This document shows positions 49,201-61,835 of a stretch of 64,000 nt of DNA, piece after piece. The stretch lies in assembly GCF_003286085.1 (NCBI RefSeq), contig NW_020825289.1, positions 10,850,001 to 10,914,000 of the forward strand, written 5' to 3'. The stretch is from Drosophila persimilis. Taxonomy: Eukaryota > Arthropoda > Insecta > Diptera > Drosophilidae. Under the pieces are notes generated by a model that worked only from the letters and a program-made list of their open reading frames with translations, was not told the DNA's origin and searched no databases. The position numbers and the translations under genes were made by a program. The first letter of the stretch is position 1, and each line of letters starts with the position of its first letter.

Positions 49201-50214
49201 CAAAGTGCATTCATTAAACACTGAGTGATAAAGTGCCTGTCCTGTCCAGTCCAGTTCCGCCCCTCGTGCAATCGACAGCTGACAGTAAGCTGATGCCGGA
49301 CCTCATTATGCTAAATGTTAATTGCCGTCACTTGACCAGAGGGATAACAATAATGGGAATGACAATGGCCATGGTTATGGGTTGGCGGCCAGCTCTTAAT
49401 GAAATCTACGACCAGATTCCAAGTTTAATTTGCTTAGCAATTTAATGTGGAAAGTTTCTCGCTAATATTTTGAGCCTGGGATAGCAAAAACTTTTCCCAT
49501 CTCATGCTCCAAATGCTCCAATTTCGAGGCACTCAACTTTGCTTCTCGAATCATCATTATTGCGAATTTACTCTTTTTCTAATCAAATTTCGGTATTGAT
49601 TTTGTGTAGCGAGCATACGGCAAAGTTAAAGACTTTTTAATTTCAAAACTTATGGAAATCGAAGGGAATTACTCGGAAAATCTGAAAGGAAGGTCCCGCC
49701 TTCCGTCTTTGTGTGAGTGTGTAAATGAATGGCTTCCATCTTTTATAAATTTGACAGGCCATTTGTGAGAGTGTGTGTGCGTGCTGCTGCTGTTGATGTT
49801 GTAATATATGTGATAATACTAATGCAGGAAGGCGGAAAGACGCAGAAATGCGCCATAATTCCTCATAAGCTAGACAAACACCCAAGCATATCCGGGTGGG
49901 AATAAGGGAATAAGGGAATACGAGTATCTTTGGCTAATTATGTTTGCTTAATGGCGAAACGTTTGTTGGCAATAAATTAAAATATTTGCATCCACATACA
50001 TACATATACAGCAACAAAGTTAATATTTGCCTTTGATATTAATAACTAAATGAGACCCGAAATTTGTCTTGGCCCGAGCGAGGGCTGTGCAAACGAGTGG
50101 CAGGATCAATGTCAACGTATTTGCTGGGAAACGTTCGAACTAATAAATTTAATTCCTTCGCACACAGATACGAGCAAAAGCAAAGCAAAACTAATCCAAT
50201 TAGCGCTTTAGGCC

Positions 50215-50255
<41 letters not shown>

Positions 50256-53200
50256 CGGCAAAGTGAAGCCCATGTTGTACTTAATATATAATGCTAATAG
50301 GAAATTCGTGCCGCTGCTCCACTTATTCGGCCTGGCGTTTTGCCTTTTGCCTTCTGCCCCGAACCTAATATTCGGCCCGGACAATGCCAGCCGAAATGCC
50401 GGGAAAAATGCGTGAAACTGTTGGCCAACAGCGACAAAAGGACAAGACGCAAAAAAAAGAGAGGCAAAAAAAATAAAATTTACGTTCATTAATCATTCTT
50501 GTACACATTTCAAACGAACCGAAATGAATGAAAGCAAAAAGGGAAACAAAACGAGGCCAGACACTGAACGGAACCAGGGGGGAGCCCCATTTTCAATACC
50601 GAAGCCTCAGATACCCTCAAAGATCTACTGTTTCTATGGCATTCACTTTTTCTACGGCTTGTGTGACCAAAATTCTCGTATATGTAGGTGTGTTACATAT
50701 AGCATTGCATATAGCAAAGTTCAGCAAGAAAGATACTGAGGAGCACTGAGGAGGTACTTTGCTGGAATTTAGACCCGTGGAAATACCGATCCATAGTACC
50801 TATATTTATGGGTGCACTTGGTTAACACTCATGCATTGGCATTGGATATTCTTTCTTCACCGCGTGGCAGACACCTGGTAAAAACCATGGTACCCCTCTG
50901 CTGCAAGGATATGAAATGCCAGAGAACAACGAAAAATTACGCTGCATACTTTCAGGCCGCAATTGCGCCCAGAGCCCGCGCTTTGTCTTTGTATGTATGT
51001 GTGTCTGTTGTTTGAGTGTGTGTTGGCGAGGTAGTGTGGGTGCGGGTGTCTCGCAATAAATGTTAATTTAACGCAGGCCCGAGCCTCCCATTTTACGAGT
51101 AGCGCCAGCGCCAGTTCGTGAAATGCAAAAATGTTTCTAATTGGGCGTTGATTTACGACACGATCCCTGAGACAAGAGAAGTTCCTTGGCTCCATTGTAT
51201 TGGGGGGGAGCTGAGTCCGGATGAGGGTCTGCCTTCCGCCAAGTTCTGCGCCCTGTTCGGTCCCGTGCTTCCTGGTCCCGTGCTCACTGCTCGCTGCTCC
51301 TTGCTCCATAATTTATGAACTCCTGAATTAGCGAAAAAGTCCGCGCTGGCTTCCTTCCGCGCTGCTGTCTGCTCTAAGGGTCCCGCGGTCCCCTAATTAG
51401 CAAGTTCACGAAAAACTTAACTAAGCAAATAAATGTACAGCGACGTGACTGCAGTCCCTGGCCGGCCAATGTTTGTGCACTTTAATTCGGGCAATCGTGA
51501 GGCATTGGGTAGCTGCCACTGCATCCACACATCCCACGCTGATTGCACAATGGGCGCCTTAATTGGAAAGCGGCTCTCATCGTCCGGTTGCACATGTTAA
51601 TCAAAATTTCGCAGGACAAAGGACAAAAGAAGCGGCGTTCGGGAGGGGGCAAAAGCTAATTAATACTCACTATCAATTTTGCAATTAACGGAATTGCTGC
51701 TCTTCTTCGAGGAATTGCGCGACATTTGCGAGTGGTTCGTCTGGGAGTGCGAGGGGCTCGAGTCCACGGAGCGGCGGGACGGATTGCTCGCCTGGAACAT
51801 GCTGGGACCGCTGGCCAGAGGACTGGGCGTCACCGTCAGAATCGGATGAACGCTGCCTGTTGGGAAAGTCACGACAACGGAGTCATATGGATGTCGCCCC
51901 CGCTCTGGGACCTACTCACCCGTCTTGCTGGGATCGTGCGAGAGATGTCCGCCCAGCGAGTGCTGTAGTTTGTCGGTGATGCCATGGATTTTATCCACGA
52001 AGCTGATGCGTGCCTGGGTCTGGACCTCACCTCCGCCCCCGCCTCCACTCCCGCCTGCACTGCACTGCGGCATCAGATCCGCAATGCTATTGATGTTCGG
52101 AATGGAGCCTAATTACGACCAGGATATGCGAGAGACGGAAAGATGGGAAGCCGAGAGAAATGTTGCGCAATTATTCACAGACACACATGAGACTGCAGAT
52201 GGGATGGGATGGAATGGGATGGAATGGGAATGGATGTGGGAAGAAGCTCTTACCCTTCGTATGGGACGTGACGGGTGCACAGGCAGCCGTACTGCTGATG
52301 GCGGCCATTTGATTGAGGGCCTTCCCGTGCAGCTGGGCCTGGGTGACAGTCGGCTTGAGGAAGGAAACAAACAAATGCTTGGCCAGGTCCAGCGGCGCCT
52401 CGCAGTCGAGGAATGCGTCCAGGAAGCGCTTGAACCCATCGAAATCGATGTCCTGCGAAAGAGTTGAAAAATAAGTTTGGCTCATCCACTGATTTATGGC
52501 GGTTCCTGCAACGTTCGTCTCTGCTTCGTTTTGCCCGCTTTAATAAGCCATTATAGTACACGATTTTTCGATTTTCGGTGGGAGTTTTTCCACCCGTTTT
52601 CCCCACACCCCACACACCCCACACACCCCTTCCCCAACAACACCAACGCTAGACTCATATATGTGTATGTATTTTCGCCAAGCCATTCACAAGTGACAAG
52701 CTCAAGTGTGTGCAAAACCCTCCAGTCAGGGATAGTCAGTTCTTCCTCGCTCCCTGGCAAATGTTTGCCAGCATCTTCGTTTAGCCAACTTTTACGAGCG
52801 GTATCGGGTTGAAAATGTAGTGGAGTGACTGGTGGTGGGAGTGGCAGAGCGGCTGCTTATGCAACATAATATGTTGACGTTGTTAAGGCGAGGAACACTT
52901 TGCAGTTGGCTCCAATAAAAGGCTCCCATATCTCATCCTGTTTTATTGTCAAGAGGAGAAGGAGCCCGGGCTATTGCTGGTAACGGAGCGTATGATTAAT
53001 ATTCCCTTCTTGACAGATTCACTGGCGGATCTTCTCTGCCATTTAGCGAAATTTTCTGCAGCAAAGTATTATTTTCTCTTCTGCTCTCAGATTGAAATTT
53101 GATGAAAGTTACCACTTTATTATCCCGCCTTTGATGTCCATAATAATGCCTAATTTGAGCGGTAATTTTCCCCTACAACGTGGACAAATAATTCCCAATC

Positions 53201-54219
53201 TACTCGTGTGCTCATTGAATTCATAATTCCTTGGAAACCATTTTATTTACATTTGTCCGGCACGCACTTTTACACGCTGAAAAACATAAGTTCCCATAAA
53301 TAGGAGCCCTGTCTGTCCGCTTCTGCCGTACGTGCCGAAGAATGTCCCCGAAGGATCTGCCGCCTCTTCTTTATTTGCCATCCGAGGCAAGGTGTGCCAG
53401 ACTCTGGGCATTGGGCCAGTTGTTATGAATGCAGAACAGAACCTGGACAAATATGGGGATCGGGGCAAATTACGTGTCAACACCACGTGTAATGTCAATA
53501 CACTGACAGCTTCGTCGCGATGCTGGAATCAGCAACGCCCTGGGAATGGGCGGGGGGTTTTAAGAGTGCCAATGGGGCCTGGATATGGGGATGACATTGA
53601 TAGACGCCGACTGGCACTGACATTGATAGACGTTTCATTAGCAGGTTGCACACGCACAAAGTCGCTCTCTGGATTTTACAGTCTACAGTCTGTTCCGGGG
53701 ATAACTGCTAATCAAGACCCACAGACAGGGGTATTAAATGCGTAACAAGATAATCGGGTTAGGAGATACCACCAGCAGTTGAAATAGTAGCGGCTATCCA
53801 CTGAAATATCTTCCCTCATTATCAGACCCATCTCATGCTTCTATCCAGCTCCGGCTTTCACTTTTCATCGTTTTAAATTTCGAAGCAACTTCAATGATGG
53901 CTGTGGTCGAAACTGAGCGCCAAACTGAGTCGAGGTTTTGTTTTACACAGGCACTGTCCTGCTGCCCAGCTACTGCTGCTGCTTCTGAGCGTAGCTATTA
54001 TGAGGCCAAATACAAGAAAATGGAAATTTATACTCATGTTGGTGGCGGCAACAGCAGCCAGCAGCCAGCATCCAGCAACCAGGCGGAGCAGCACGAGCAC
54101 TAGCTGCTGGTAATAGCAACAATTGGTCCGAAAGCAAACTGGTTGAGGCAGTCGAGCGCAAATGGCAACGTCATACCCAAGTGGAGCTACATACATGGTC
54201 ACATACGATCCTAAACAAA

Positions 54220-54253
<34 letters not shown>

Positions 54254-57200
54254 TACACATAAATTACAACACTCTCGCATACAAGCACTATAATAATGGC
54301 GCGAATTGCGTTAGCAAAATTTATTTAAGCAGCGAACAGGGGAGCCCTCTCACTCTCTCTGTCTTTCTCTCTCGCTCCCCCACTCTGTTTATTCCCTTCG
54401 CTGCTATCTCCATACATGTGACAGTGCGTTGCTATGCGTGAGCGCGTGGCCTAATGAATAAATATTCAAGACCATTTTGGGCGTTCGGTGCGGTGCGGTT
54501 CGGTGCGGTGCGTATGCGTGATATTCATTACATTCCCTAATCACACATACGCACACATGAGCACATGTGCTACATGAGAGATGTTCGGTTCAGGCCATTT
54601 GGCACTCAACTCCAGCGAATGGGGAATGGGGACTGAGGACTGGAGAATGGGGGGTTGGAGTGGGAATCTAATCTGTGCTCTGCATTCATTATGCATTGCA
54701 CACTTTCGAGCATAAATGATGTATACGCCCCTCAGGACGAGCGAAGGAAAGAAGTTCCCCCATGCTATCATGTTACATTTTTATAGAAAGCATTCTTTTG
54801 GCAGAACATCTAATGACAGACTGCAATGGCAATCGCTCCAACCTGGGAAAGGACTCTTAATTAACTTAATTGGAACCCACCCACATCGATACCTAAAAAC
54901 CCGACACCGACTTCGACATCGACATCGACCTAAGTCCAAAGTTGAGGGCGAAAAAAACCTGGTACACACACTCGTAAGCTGCTTTTCCCGTCCCGTACTG
55001 ACAGCTCAATTCATTTCAGTCGTTGAAATATTTACAGGAATTACATTCGCTCAGGAAAATTCCTAGCAACAGAAGAGGACGGCGGAACAACAAACAGGGA
55101 GCGATGAAAGTACATGTACAGCTGCAGTGGCAACCGCGTTGTGAAGCGAATTCCATGTGTTGCAGAGCAAAAATATTCCTTCCGCTTCAATAGCAGCATT
55201 CGGGGCGGATCGGGTGGGGCTTTGGGGAGATGAAAACTTAATTATACTTTTTCCAATTCGTTACGCTTCGAAAAGAGAAAAAACGATGATATACCAGAAC
55301 AGATAGCGTAGCTAGAATATCGGGAATTTGGAATTTCAATTGCGGTTCTAGCTTGCACATTTTTTTCACATTGAACGGATCGGATTCTGCGGGCTATTCA
55401 ATGCCATTGAAATTGTGTGTAGCTAAAAAGGCTCTTTGAATAAATAGTACTGCAATGAAAAATGAGAGTCCCTTCAATGAATGCGACTACAAAAAGGTCC
55501 TTTCGGAACACTAAATATTTTATTTCAAAAGTGTTCCAGGAACCATATGAAGCTGCAGCTCTTTATGGTTGTGGGAATCAAAGGGGTATCAAGTATATCT
55601 AACCATTCTCGTTCCCACAAAAACTACAATAGAAATCAAGATGTGTGTCCTTACGTCTCCTCCTCCACAGACCACTGCTCTTCCTGGAAACCCTCTGCAA
55701 ATTGATGGAAGTGCATGCATTTTGAAATTAATTTACTATGTACAAGCCCTCCAGAGTATTCAGTGAGAGGTGGTCCTGGTACAGGGACGAGCTGGAGTCC
55801 GGCTCAATGGGATTCAATTTCAAGCCGGCATTCAGCCGTAAACTTGAAAAGTCTGTGATTTATTGTACGTAGAAGGAGGTTTACTTTCAATCTTTCACTC
55901 TGCCTGTCCCTACCTTGGCCCGTGTCCCGTGTCCCGTGTCCCTGGCGAACCATCCCCAGGCCCAAATCCTCTCCAAATCCGACATTCAATTGTATATGCT
56001 CCACGTCAGTCTGTCTGTCTTGCTGTCAGTCCGTGCGTGCGTCTCCGTCTCCCATCCCCAACTGTGGGCCATTCGAGTTACTACTCAGATTGGGGATTAT
56101 AATGTAACCCGAGCTAAATCCCTGACTTGTGTTGCCTTGAGAAGGGTATGCGCACCTCATCGGTGTTGAATTAATTTCAGTTTCGGGGTATGCCACTTAC
56201 CCCATCAGGTATGCACTTGGGCGTGGCCGAGGGGGCACTGGGCGAGCAAAACTCCCGGAGCACATCCTGCAGCTTGCGTGTGGAATCTGCAAGAGAAACA
56301 AACAAGAGAAAATTGTGCAAAGCGTAAGACAAGGATTATGCAAAGTTACAGTTCCAGTTCCAGTCTCAGTCTCAGTCCCCACTCAAGTGTAACTGCAACT
56401 GGACGAGTGGCACGAAACATGCTCCATGGGCACATGGACTCACGTCAATTGGTCAACTGGCGCCAGTGGAATCGACGACTTAAGTGGGTCCGGTTGGTTT
56501 CCAAAGGCGGGACAGAGGATACACGTAGAAAGGCAGCGCGTGGCAAGGACAATTAACTAATGGAAAACAAGGTGCGTGTAGGAGGAATGCAGGTGGGTAG
56601 GAATGTAGGAGTGGGTGTACTTGTGGTTGCGTGGTTGTGTGCGTTTGAGTTGCCTGAGAAGCCGCAGCCAAGCAGCCTCTCCTTGGAGTCCACACCACGG
56701 GGTGGCCTAAATGTTGCACTCAGGGTTTTATTAACTTAATGAGAGGGAGAGAGTTGTGGTGCGGGCAGCCGCAAGAGTGTCTGCGCCGGAGGACTCCACT
56801 CACCGGGCTCCCAGCTGCGTGATCCCTGCTTCCCAGCCAGACCAGCTGCTGCTGACAGTTTTGATGGACTCCACCTGCCGCCACCTGCCTCCACCTCATT
56901 CCTTGAACGGCACACCAATGTGCACCTGCAGCTCTAGCCAGCCGTCTATGTGTACACGGGGGCTACACCCACTCGCACCTGGCACGTGGCGTTCCCTTCG
57001 GTTTTTCCTCGAAATGTGTGTTTTCAAAGATTCTTATTAACGTCAGTGGTCTGACAGTGCTGCTTCCAGCTGGCAGGGATTACTGCGCGGCAGGACTACT
57101 TCTAAGAGATTGCAGTTCCAAGAACGAAAGCAAACAGCACATGAACCAACATTGCCCTTCCCAGAACCCCACCCTGTCTGTGCTCCTTCTGCAATATTCT

Positions 57201-58129
57201 ATAATCTATAAGCTCAACGCTCCCATTTGCCATTTCGTTTAATTCCCCCAGACGGACAGCGCAGGGACAGCGCATCCCCCCAAGGTAGACTACTTTGCCA
57301 TGTCAAACAGCTCTGATGCAGTCCTTTCGGACGGGCATCAAACAGTGACAGCCATAACTCAGTGAACTGAGAGAGGCATGTACATCGGAGGGGGGAGGTG
57401 TGTGCAACCGGAAAAATACAGAATGCGTGTAAGAACGCATAAGCACACCAGCATAAGTACACTGTAAGTCCCTGACGTCGGAAACGCTTCCTTCTTTTCT
57501 GTTAAACATGTACTGTGTACCCTTGATCTCCTTGATTAATGGGTATCGATTTTTAAAAGGTTGCATCGCCTTCTTCTCGAACCGCTGCTCAAGGACCAGC
57601 CCTGCTACAGTTTAAGGGTAAGAAATTTGGCTTTAAGTGGAACAGAGAACGTATTGCTGTCAATACCATGCAGGCGAGCATTTTTTCTTGACATGTAATT
57701 ACAATTTCCCTCTGTCTAGGCCATGCATTATGCAAAAATAAGGAGGCAAACCGTTGTTGCGCCTATGAATCGAGAGGTCATTCAGCTGAAATTGACATGC
57801 AATCAAGGCAATTACAAGAATTGGTATCTGCTGATTGGCAGCGGCGAAATAAATTAAGTTATTGAGAGAGCATGTGATCGGTTATGGCTTCCATTTACAA
57901 AGGGGCAAAGCCATCGGATGTTTCGCCGGAAGGAAATGCATTTTAATTGGTATTGTGTCGGAGTCGGGGTCGGGGGCGGGGGTCGGGGTCGGGCATATGG
58001 TGGGATGATGATGAATGTGACATGGCCAATTGATTGGCTGCGGGACTTACATGAGGCCAACTCCTGCAGCTGCAGGAACTCGCGCGGCGACAATTTATCC
58101 CATTTCGTTGGTGCCACGCCAATATTCAT
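37254..58129 (-). CDS. Dgk: Diacylglycerol kinase, type I (EF hands, C1 pair, split kinase domain)
   Basis: Nineteen coding exons: 58129-58051, 56286-56201, 52452-52254, 52108-51920, 51856-51671, 49145-49020, 48933-48809, 47428-47320, 47048-46917, 46417-46206, 44854-44723, 44508-44319, 44257-44171, 44108-43897, 43447-42452, 38142-37987, 37872-37644, 37585-37404, 37343-37254. They sum to 1,238 residues with all phases matching. Order: recoverin-homology N-terminus (from [12 protein letters not shown]); EF hands [13 protein letters not shown] and [13 protein letters not shown] (about 295-352); two C1 zinc fingers (about 375-505); catalytic domain with [16 protein letters not shown] (605-608) and GTGND (634-638). 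A low-complexity linker follows, then the accessory domain ([14 protein letters not shown] to [15 protein letters not shown]). It phosphorylates diacylglycerol to phosphatidic acid, ending DAG/PKC signalling; the EF hands imply calcium control. The ATG exon starts at an acceptor, so leader exons lie further right. Confidence 0.96.
38143..42451. other. Dgk intron, 4.3 kb
   Basis: No nested gene is convincing. It contains a GAGTAC tandem at 38890-38910 (with overlapping TACGAGTA words), CTCCTG/CTGCCTCTG simple sequence near 40590 and 41290, and otherwise ordinary intron. Confidence 0.5.
42452..43447 (-). other. Long low-complexity Dgk exon (332 codons)
   Basis: This single exon separates the DGK catalytic domain from the accessory domain. 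It begins with conserved [18 protein letters not shown], runs through Ser-, Thr-, Gln- ([15 protein letters not shown]) and Asn/Ser- ([12 protein letters not shown]) tracts plus an acidic [11 protein letters not shown]. It ends in [14 protein letters not shown]. The bulk is likely a disordered, fast-evolving linker. Confidence 0.85.
44855..46205. other. Dgk intron, 1.35 kb
   Basis: Ordinary intron. A minus-strand open frame of 172 codons (45506-46024) is rich in Cys/Ser/His without family resemblance. It also lacks a plausible start context, so I do not call it. Confidence 0.45.
49146..51670. other. Dgk intron, 2.5 kb
   Basis: No exon is seen. It holds the (CA) run at 50217-50250, a TACGAGTA word at 49919 and another at 51094, and AT-rich sequence. 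Confidence 0.5.
50217..50250. repeat. (CA)17 microsatellite
   Basis: Uninterrupted CA dinucleotide run in a Dgk intron. Confidence 0.97.
52453..56200. other. Dgk intron, 3.7 kb
   Basis: No exon is seen. It includes the (CA) run at 54222-54251 and a GGTGCG(G/T) tandem near 54488-54512. The 137-codon plus-strand frame at 53332-53745 has no start context or family resemblance. Confidence 0.5.
54222..54251. repeat. (CA)15 microsatellite
   Basis: Uninterrupted CA dinucleotide run in a Dgk intron. Confidence 0.97.
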
Positions 58130-61100
58130 GTTGCCTGAAAGTATGCGAATAAATAACAAGTGGTGACAAATTGTAATTTCTATCATAAAATGTCCCGGCA
58201 ATCAGCCAGAGCACGCATAATTTATTGCATTTGCACTTCGCATTTGCATTTACATTCAAAACTATATATTCTTTTCACACGCACACGGCTACACGCATAC
58301 TCTCTCACACGGCTACTCTGTTGTGTGTGGGTGTGTGCGGGTGTGTGTGTGGTCACGTCGCTCGTTCTGACTGCGGACGTGCCTGTGGGAATCGGGTGGA
58401 ATCAATACGTTCTGTGTGCGTTGAAAACTAAATTGCTGAAAAATGTTATCTTTCCCACAACTTTCCGCCCCCCCGCCACCCCATTCACTACCCCACTGTG
58501 GGTCTTGCCACACTTTCACTTGGCCTGGCAACATCCACCGACTGCTATATACTGGCCATGGCAGAGAGTGCCATTTGATGGCATGGCACACTGCATTGGA
58601 TCGACCTATAAATCTATATTTATACTAATTATTGGATGAATTATCTTCGAAAGTGTGACAGGAATTTTGCCCCTTCCCAGTCTATTAAATGCAGACTGGG
58701 ATGCCGGGAATACCAAGGAGAGAGCTTCCAGAGGTATGCTGAGAGCTTTTCACCATTTCACCAATGAGATAACATTCGCCCACTGTGCCATCGAGAATTG
58801 GCCAATTTTAGTTTTCTGCCAGTTCTGCCAGCTGTTTGTCTATCTGCCTCTATCTATGTGGGGGTGTGTCATTTGCCACACATGACACGTCATTATTTCC
58901 ACCATCATCATCATTATCATCCGTGGGAGCGGGAGTTTCCTCATGATTAGCATAGCAATTATCATGTTTTGGCTTGATCTGCCGTGGCACCCATCCTCCA
59001 GCTCTGTCATGATTGTGACGCCACACAATTTGGCGTATGTCGCTTGTCGTCCACCATTTGATGGGATTCCTTGGCAGTCCAAGGCAGTCTATAGCAAGTC
59101 CACATGTTGGAAAATCAAACGCCCACACCTGAGCACTTGGGGATATAAAAACATAGGTAAAGATCTGCACATAAATATAGGTACGAGGTATATGTAGGTA
59201 TAGGGCATGGGTATGGTACAGGAATAGGAATGGAAGAACAGAGTGATGGACAGAAATAACAGAGGTGGAACTGACGGGAATCGTATTTGATATATGCTGA
59301 TGTACAATATGTACATATATTTGTTGGCTTTTGCTTTTGTTTTTTGGCCTTCCCAATTTGCGGAGCGTTTATTTTTACTCTCTTGCCATTTAACGTTTTT
59401 ATTTATTCATTTCACATGGAATCTTTTTGCAAAGCTTTTGTCTGATGCTATTGCTGTTATATTTAGATTGCTATAATCAACTGATTGGACTAGCTTATCA
59501 TTTCATCCACTCTCTGCTCCACACTGCCATGTCCATGCCATGCCCTGTTGAAAATTTCTGTGAGTGCCACCAGAAAATTCATAATTCACGAGCGATTTCA
59601 CCGCTCATTGCAGAAATAGTTGGAGTCTTCGAATAGAACTGTTAACAGATACTTAAGCGGGAAGGAACACACAACATCAGACCCCCGAACACCCGCCCGG
59701 TGGCATTCCGTCCGCCCGCCCCATGCCATGCCATTATTCACAGCTCATTTGGCATTTATGCCTGGAGCGCTCTAAAAGTTTTTACAGTGCTTGGATAATA
59801 AACTAATGAAAATGCAAATGAAAATACAAATGAAAATACCAATGGATATACGTATGAAATAATGAGTGAGCATTTATTTCGACCATGGGATACCTGTTAC
59901 ATAGAAACAATACTCTTTAAAGGAAAGAAAGTCCCCGAGATGCAGCTATTATGTGTAATATAATTAATTTCCATTGACATAATACACTGTATTAAGTATA
60001 TAGGGTACGCACAGCCACGAATATACATAGCTGTGGGCAACAGCTCACATGGCGTATGCGTAATCTGAATGTTAATTTCCTTGTTAATGGAGGAGCATTG
60101 GGCAATGGATGTGTGGGTTTTCTTTTTTGAAGTCATCATCATAAAAATCTTTCTCAGATGTGGTTCGCTTTCTGCTCTTAATGGTCCTTGGACAACGACA
60201 AGAGAACTTCAATAAATTGCCATGGATTTTTTGTCGGTCTTTGTTGGTCAATAATGGATATGTCCTTTCCTTTTTCTTTCTTTCTTTTCATCCATCCATT
60301 CATCCATCCATCGCTGGCTACTTAGATAGAATCGAGGAGAGTCGTTCAGACAGAGAGCAAGTTCAACGGACTCTCAAGTGGCGTGCTGTGATTTTTATGC
60401 TCTCCACATAAAATATTATTAGATTATGCGACCGCTTCTTTCACTTCTGGCCATGTAAATCGCATACAATGGGCATCAGATCCAGCTCTGATTCAGTTTG
60501 TCCTTTTATGAGATTGAATATATATGCGAGCGAGATGCATGCGAACACACATTTATACGGTTTGCTGCTCTCATTGTTTTAGCCGAAACAAAATTGCCAT
60601 AAAATCTAGCACATAAATGTCCAACGCAGAGCCATTTTCGTTTCCTTTCGTTTTATGCTTAAAATTTGCTCACCAAATGATTATTCTTGAGGAGGGATTG
60701 AGGAGGCTCCCTTGTCTCTGTGGCATGGCAATAATAAAAGTAAATCAAATAAAATAGCAGCATATTGTGATTTTTTATGGCCTTTGGCCTTGTGGCTTTC
60801 CCTGTTTAATGGGCCCTCACCGTCACTGATGGCTGACCAACAAAAAAAAAAAATATATATGTATAATCATTTTTTTCCCAGCACATCAATAACGAATATA
60901 TTTTTTCAAAAACCCCCCTTGAATTGTAATTAGTTGTTAAAACAAGATTTATGATTTCATGGGGGTGTCCCATATGCAGCAGGCTATCTATCCATTCACA
61001 TCCGCAAAATACGTATGCATATTAATCGGGTAAATATTGGCGCAGAAATCCATGAATATTTAACCATTGTAAACTCAAATGGATCAATGGAGCATTCTTG

Positions 61101-61835
61101 TCTCTGCTGGAGCTGGCCGTTGGAGCGCTCTTATAATTATTGACACTTCATTTGGCCAGTTGTTGCGAGTATTACCAGTATTTAACAAAGAAATTCCGCC
61201 TCGAAGAGGGCGCTTTTTTCAATATAAATGATTGAAGAGCTTTGGGAGAGGAGTTGGATGAATGATTGCAAATCAATTGCTGTCAAAAAGGACACAGAAG
61301 GCGCATAAATAAATTATTTGTCTGCAGAACCAGCTCAATTGCTTTTTCAGTTCAGTTTCTGTATAAACGCACATTTATATAGAGCGGATGGAGTGGATAC
61401 GAATACGATTATGATGCGGAAAAAAACGTAAATATTGATAAAATAAAAACAATATGTTCCCATCGAATTCCTCTTTAATTAAGAACCTTTTTTGTCCTTC
61501 CGCTGATTTGTTTGGCAAACAGAAAATCACACTCCGTGCATAAAATCCAATAAGGAAATCTGGTGCGCTCTTTCCTTTGTCATTCATTCCGCTGAATGCA
61601 CATACGAACATGGCAGTGGTATTCATCATTGAATATAAACATGAGTGGGGGGCACTCGAGGGGCAAAAGGAATGAACCTGGCACTAGAGCTTATCGTACA
61701 TGAGGGTCGTACAGTGCCAGGACCCGGAAGATGTTGCTATGACTACGGAAAGTGGTGTTCCTTGCTTTTTTTAATGCAAACATGAGAAACGAGGGGGAAC
61801 GTTGTGAGTTGCTGCGGACACCGCAACTCTACGGT
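58130..61835. other. Upstream Dgk intron/5' region
   Basis: The 5' UTR splice acceptor lies just before the ATG (CTTTCAG/GCAAC then ATG). No leader exon or promoter could be fixed in this stretch. It holds TG-rich simple sequence at 58322-58352 and a CATC tandem near 60289-60312. Confidence 0.5.

Noticed and set aside
53332..53745. 137-codon plus-strand open frame in a Dgk intron
   Set aside because: No signal, domain or conserved pattern, and a poor start context.
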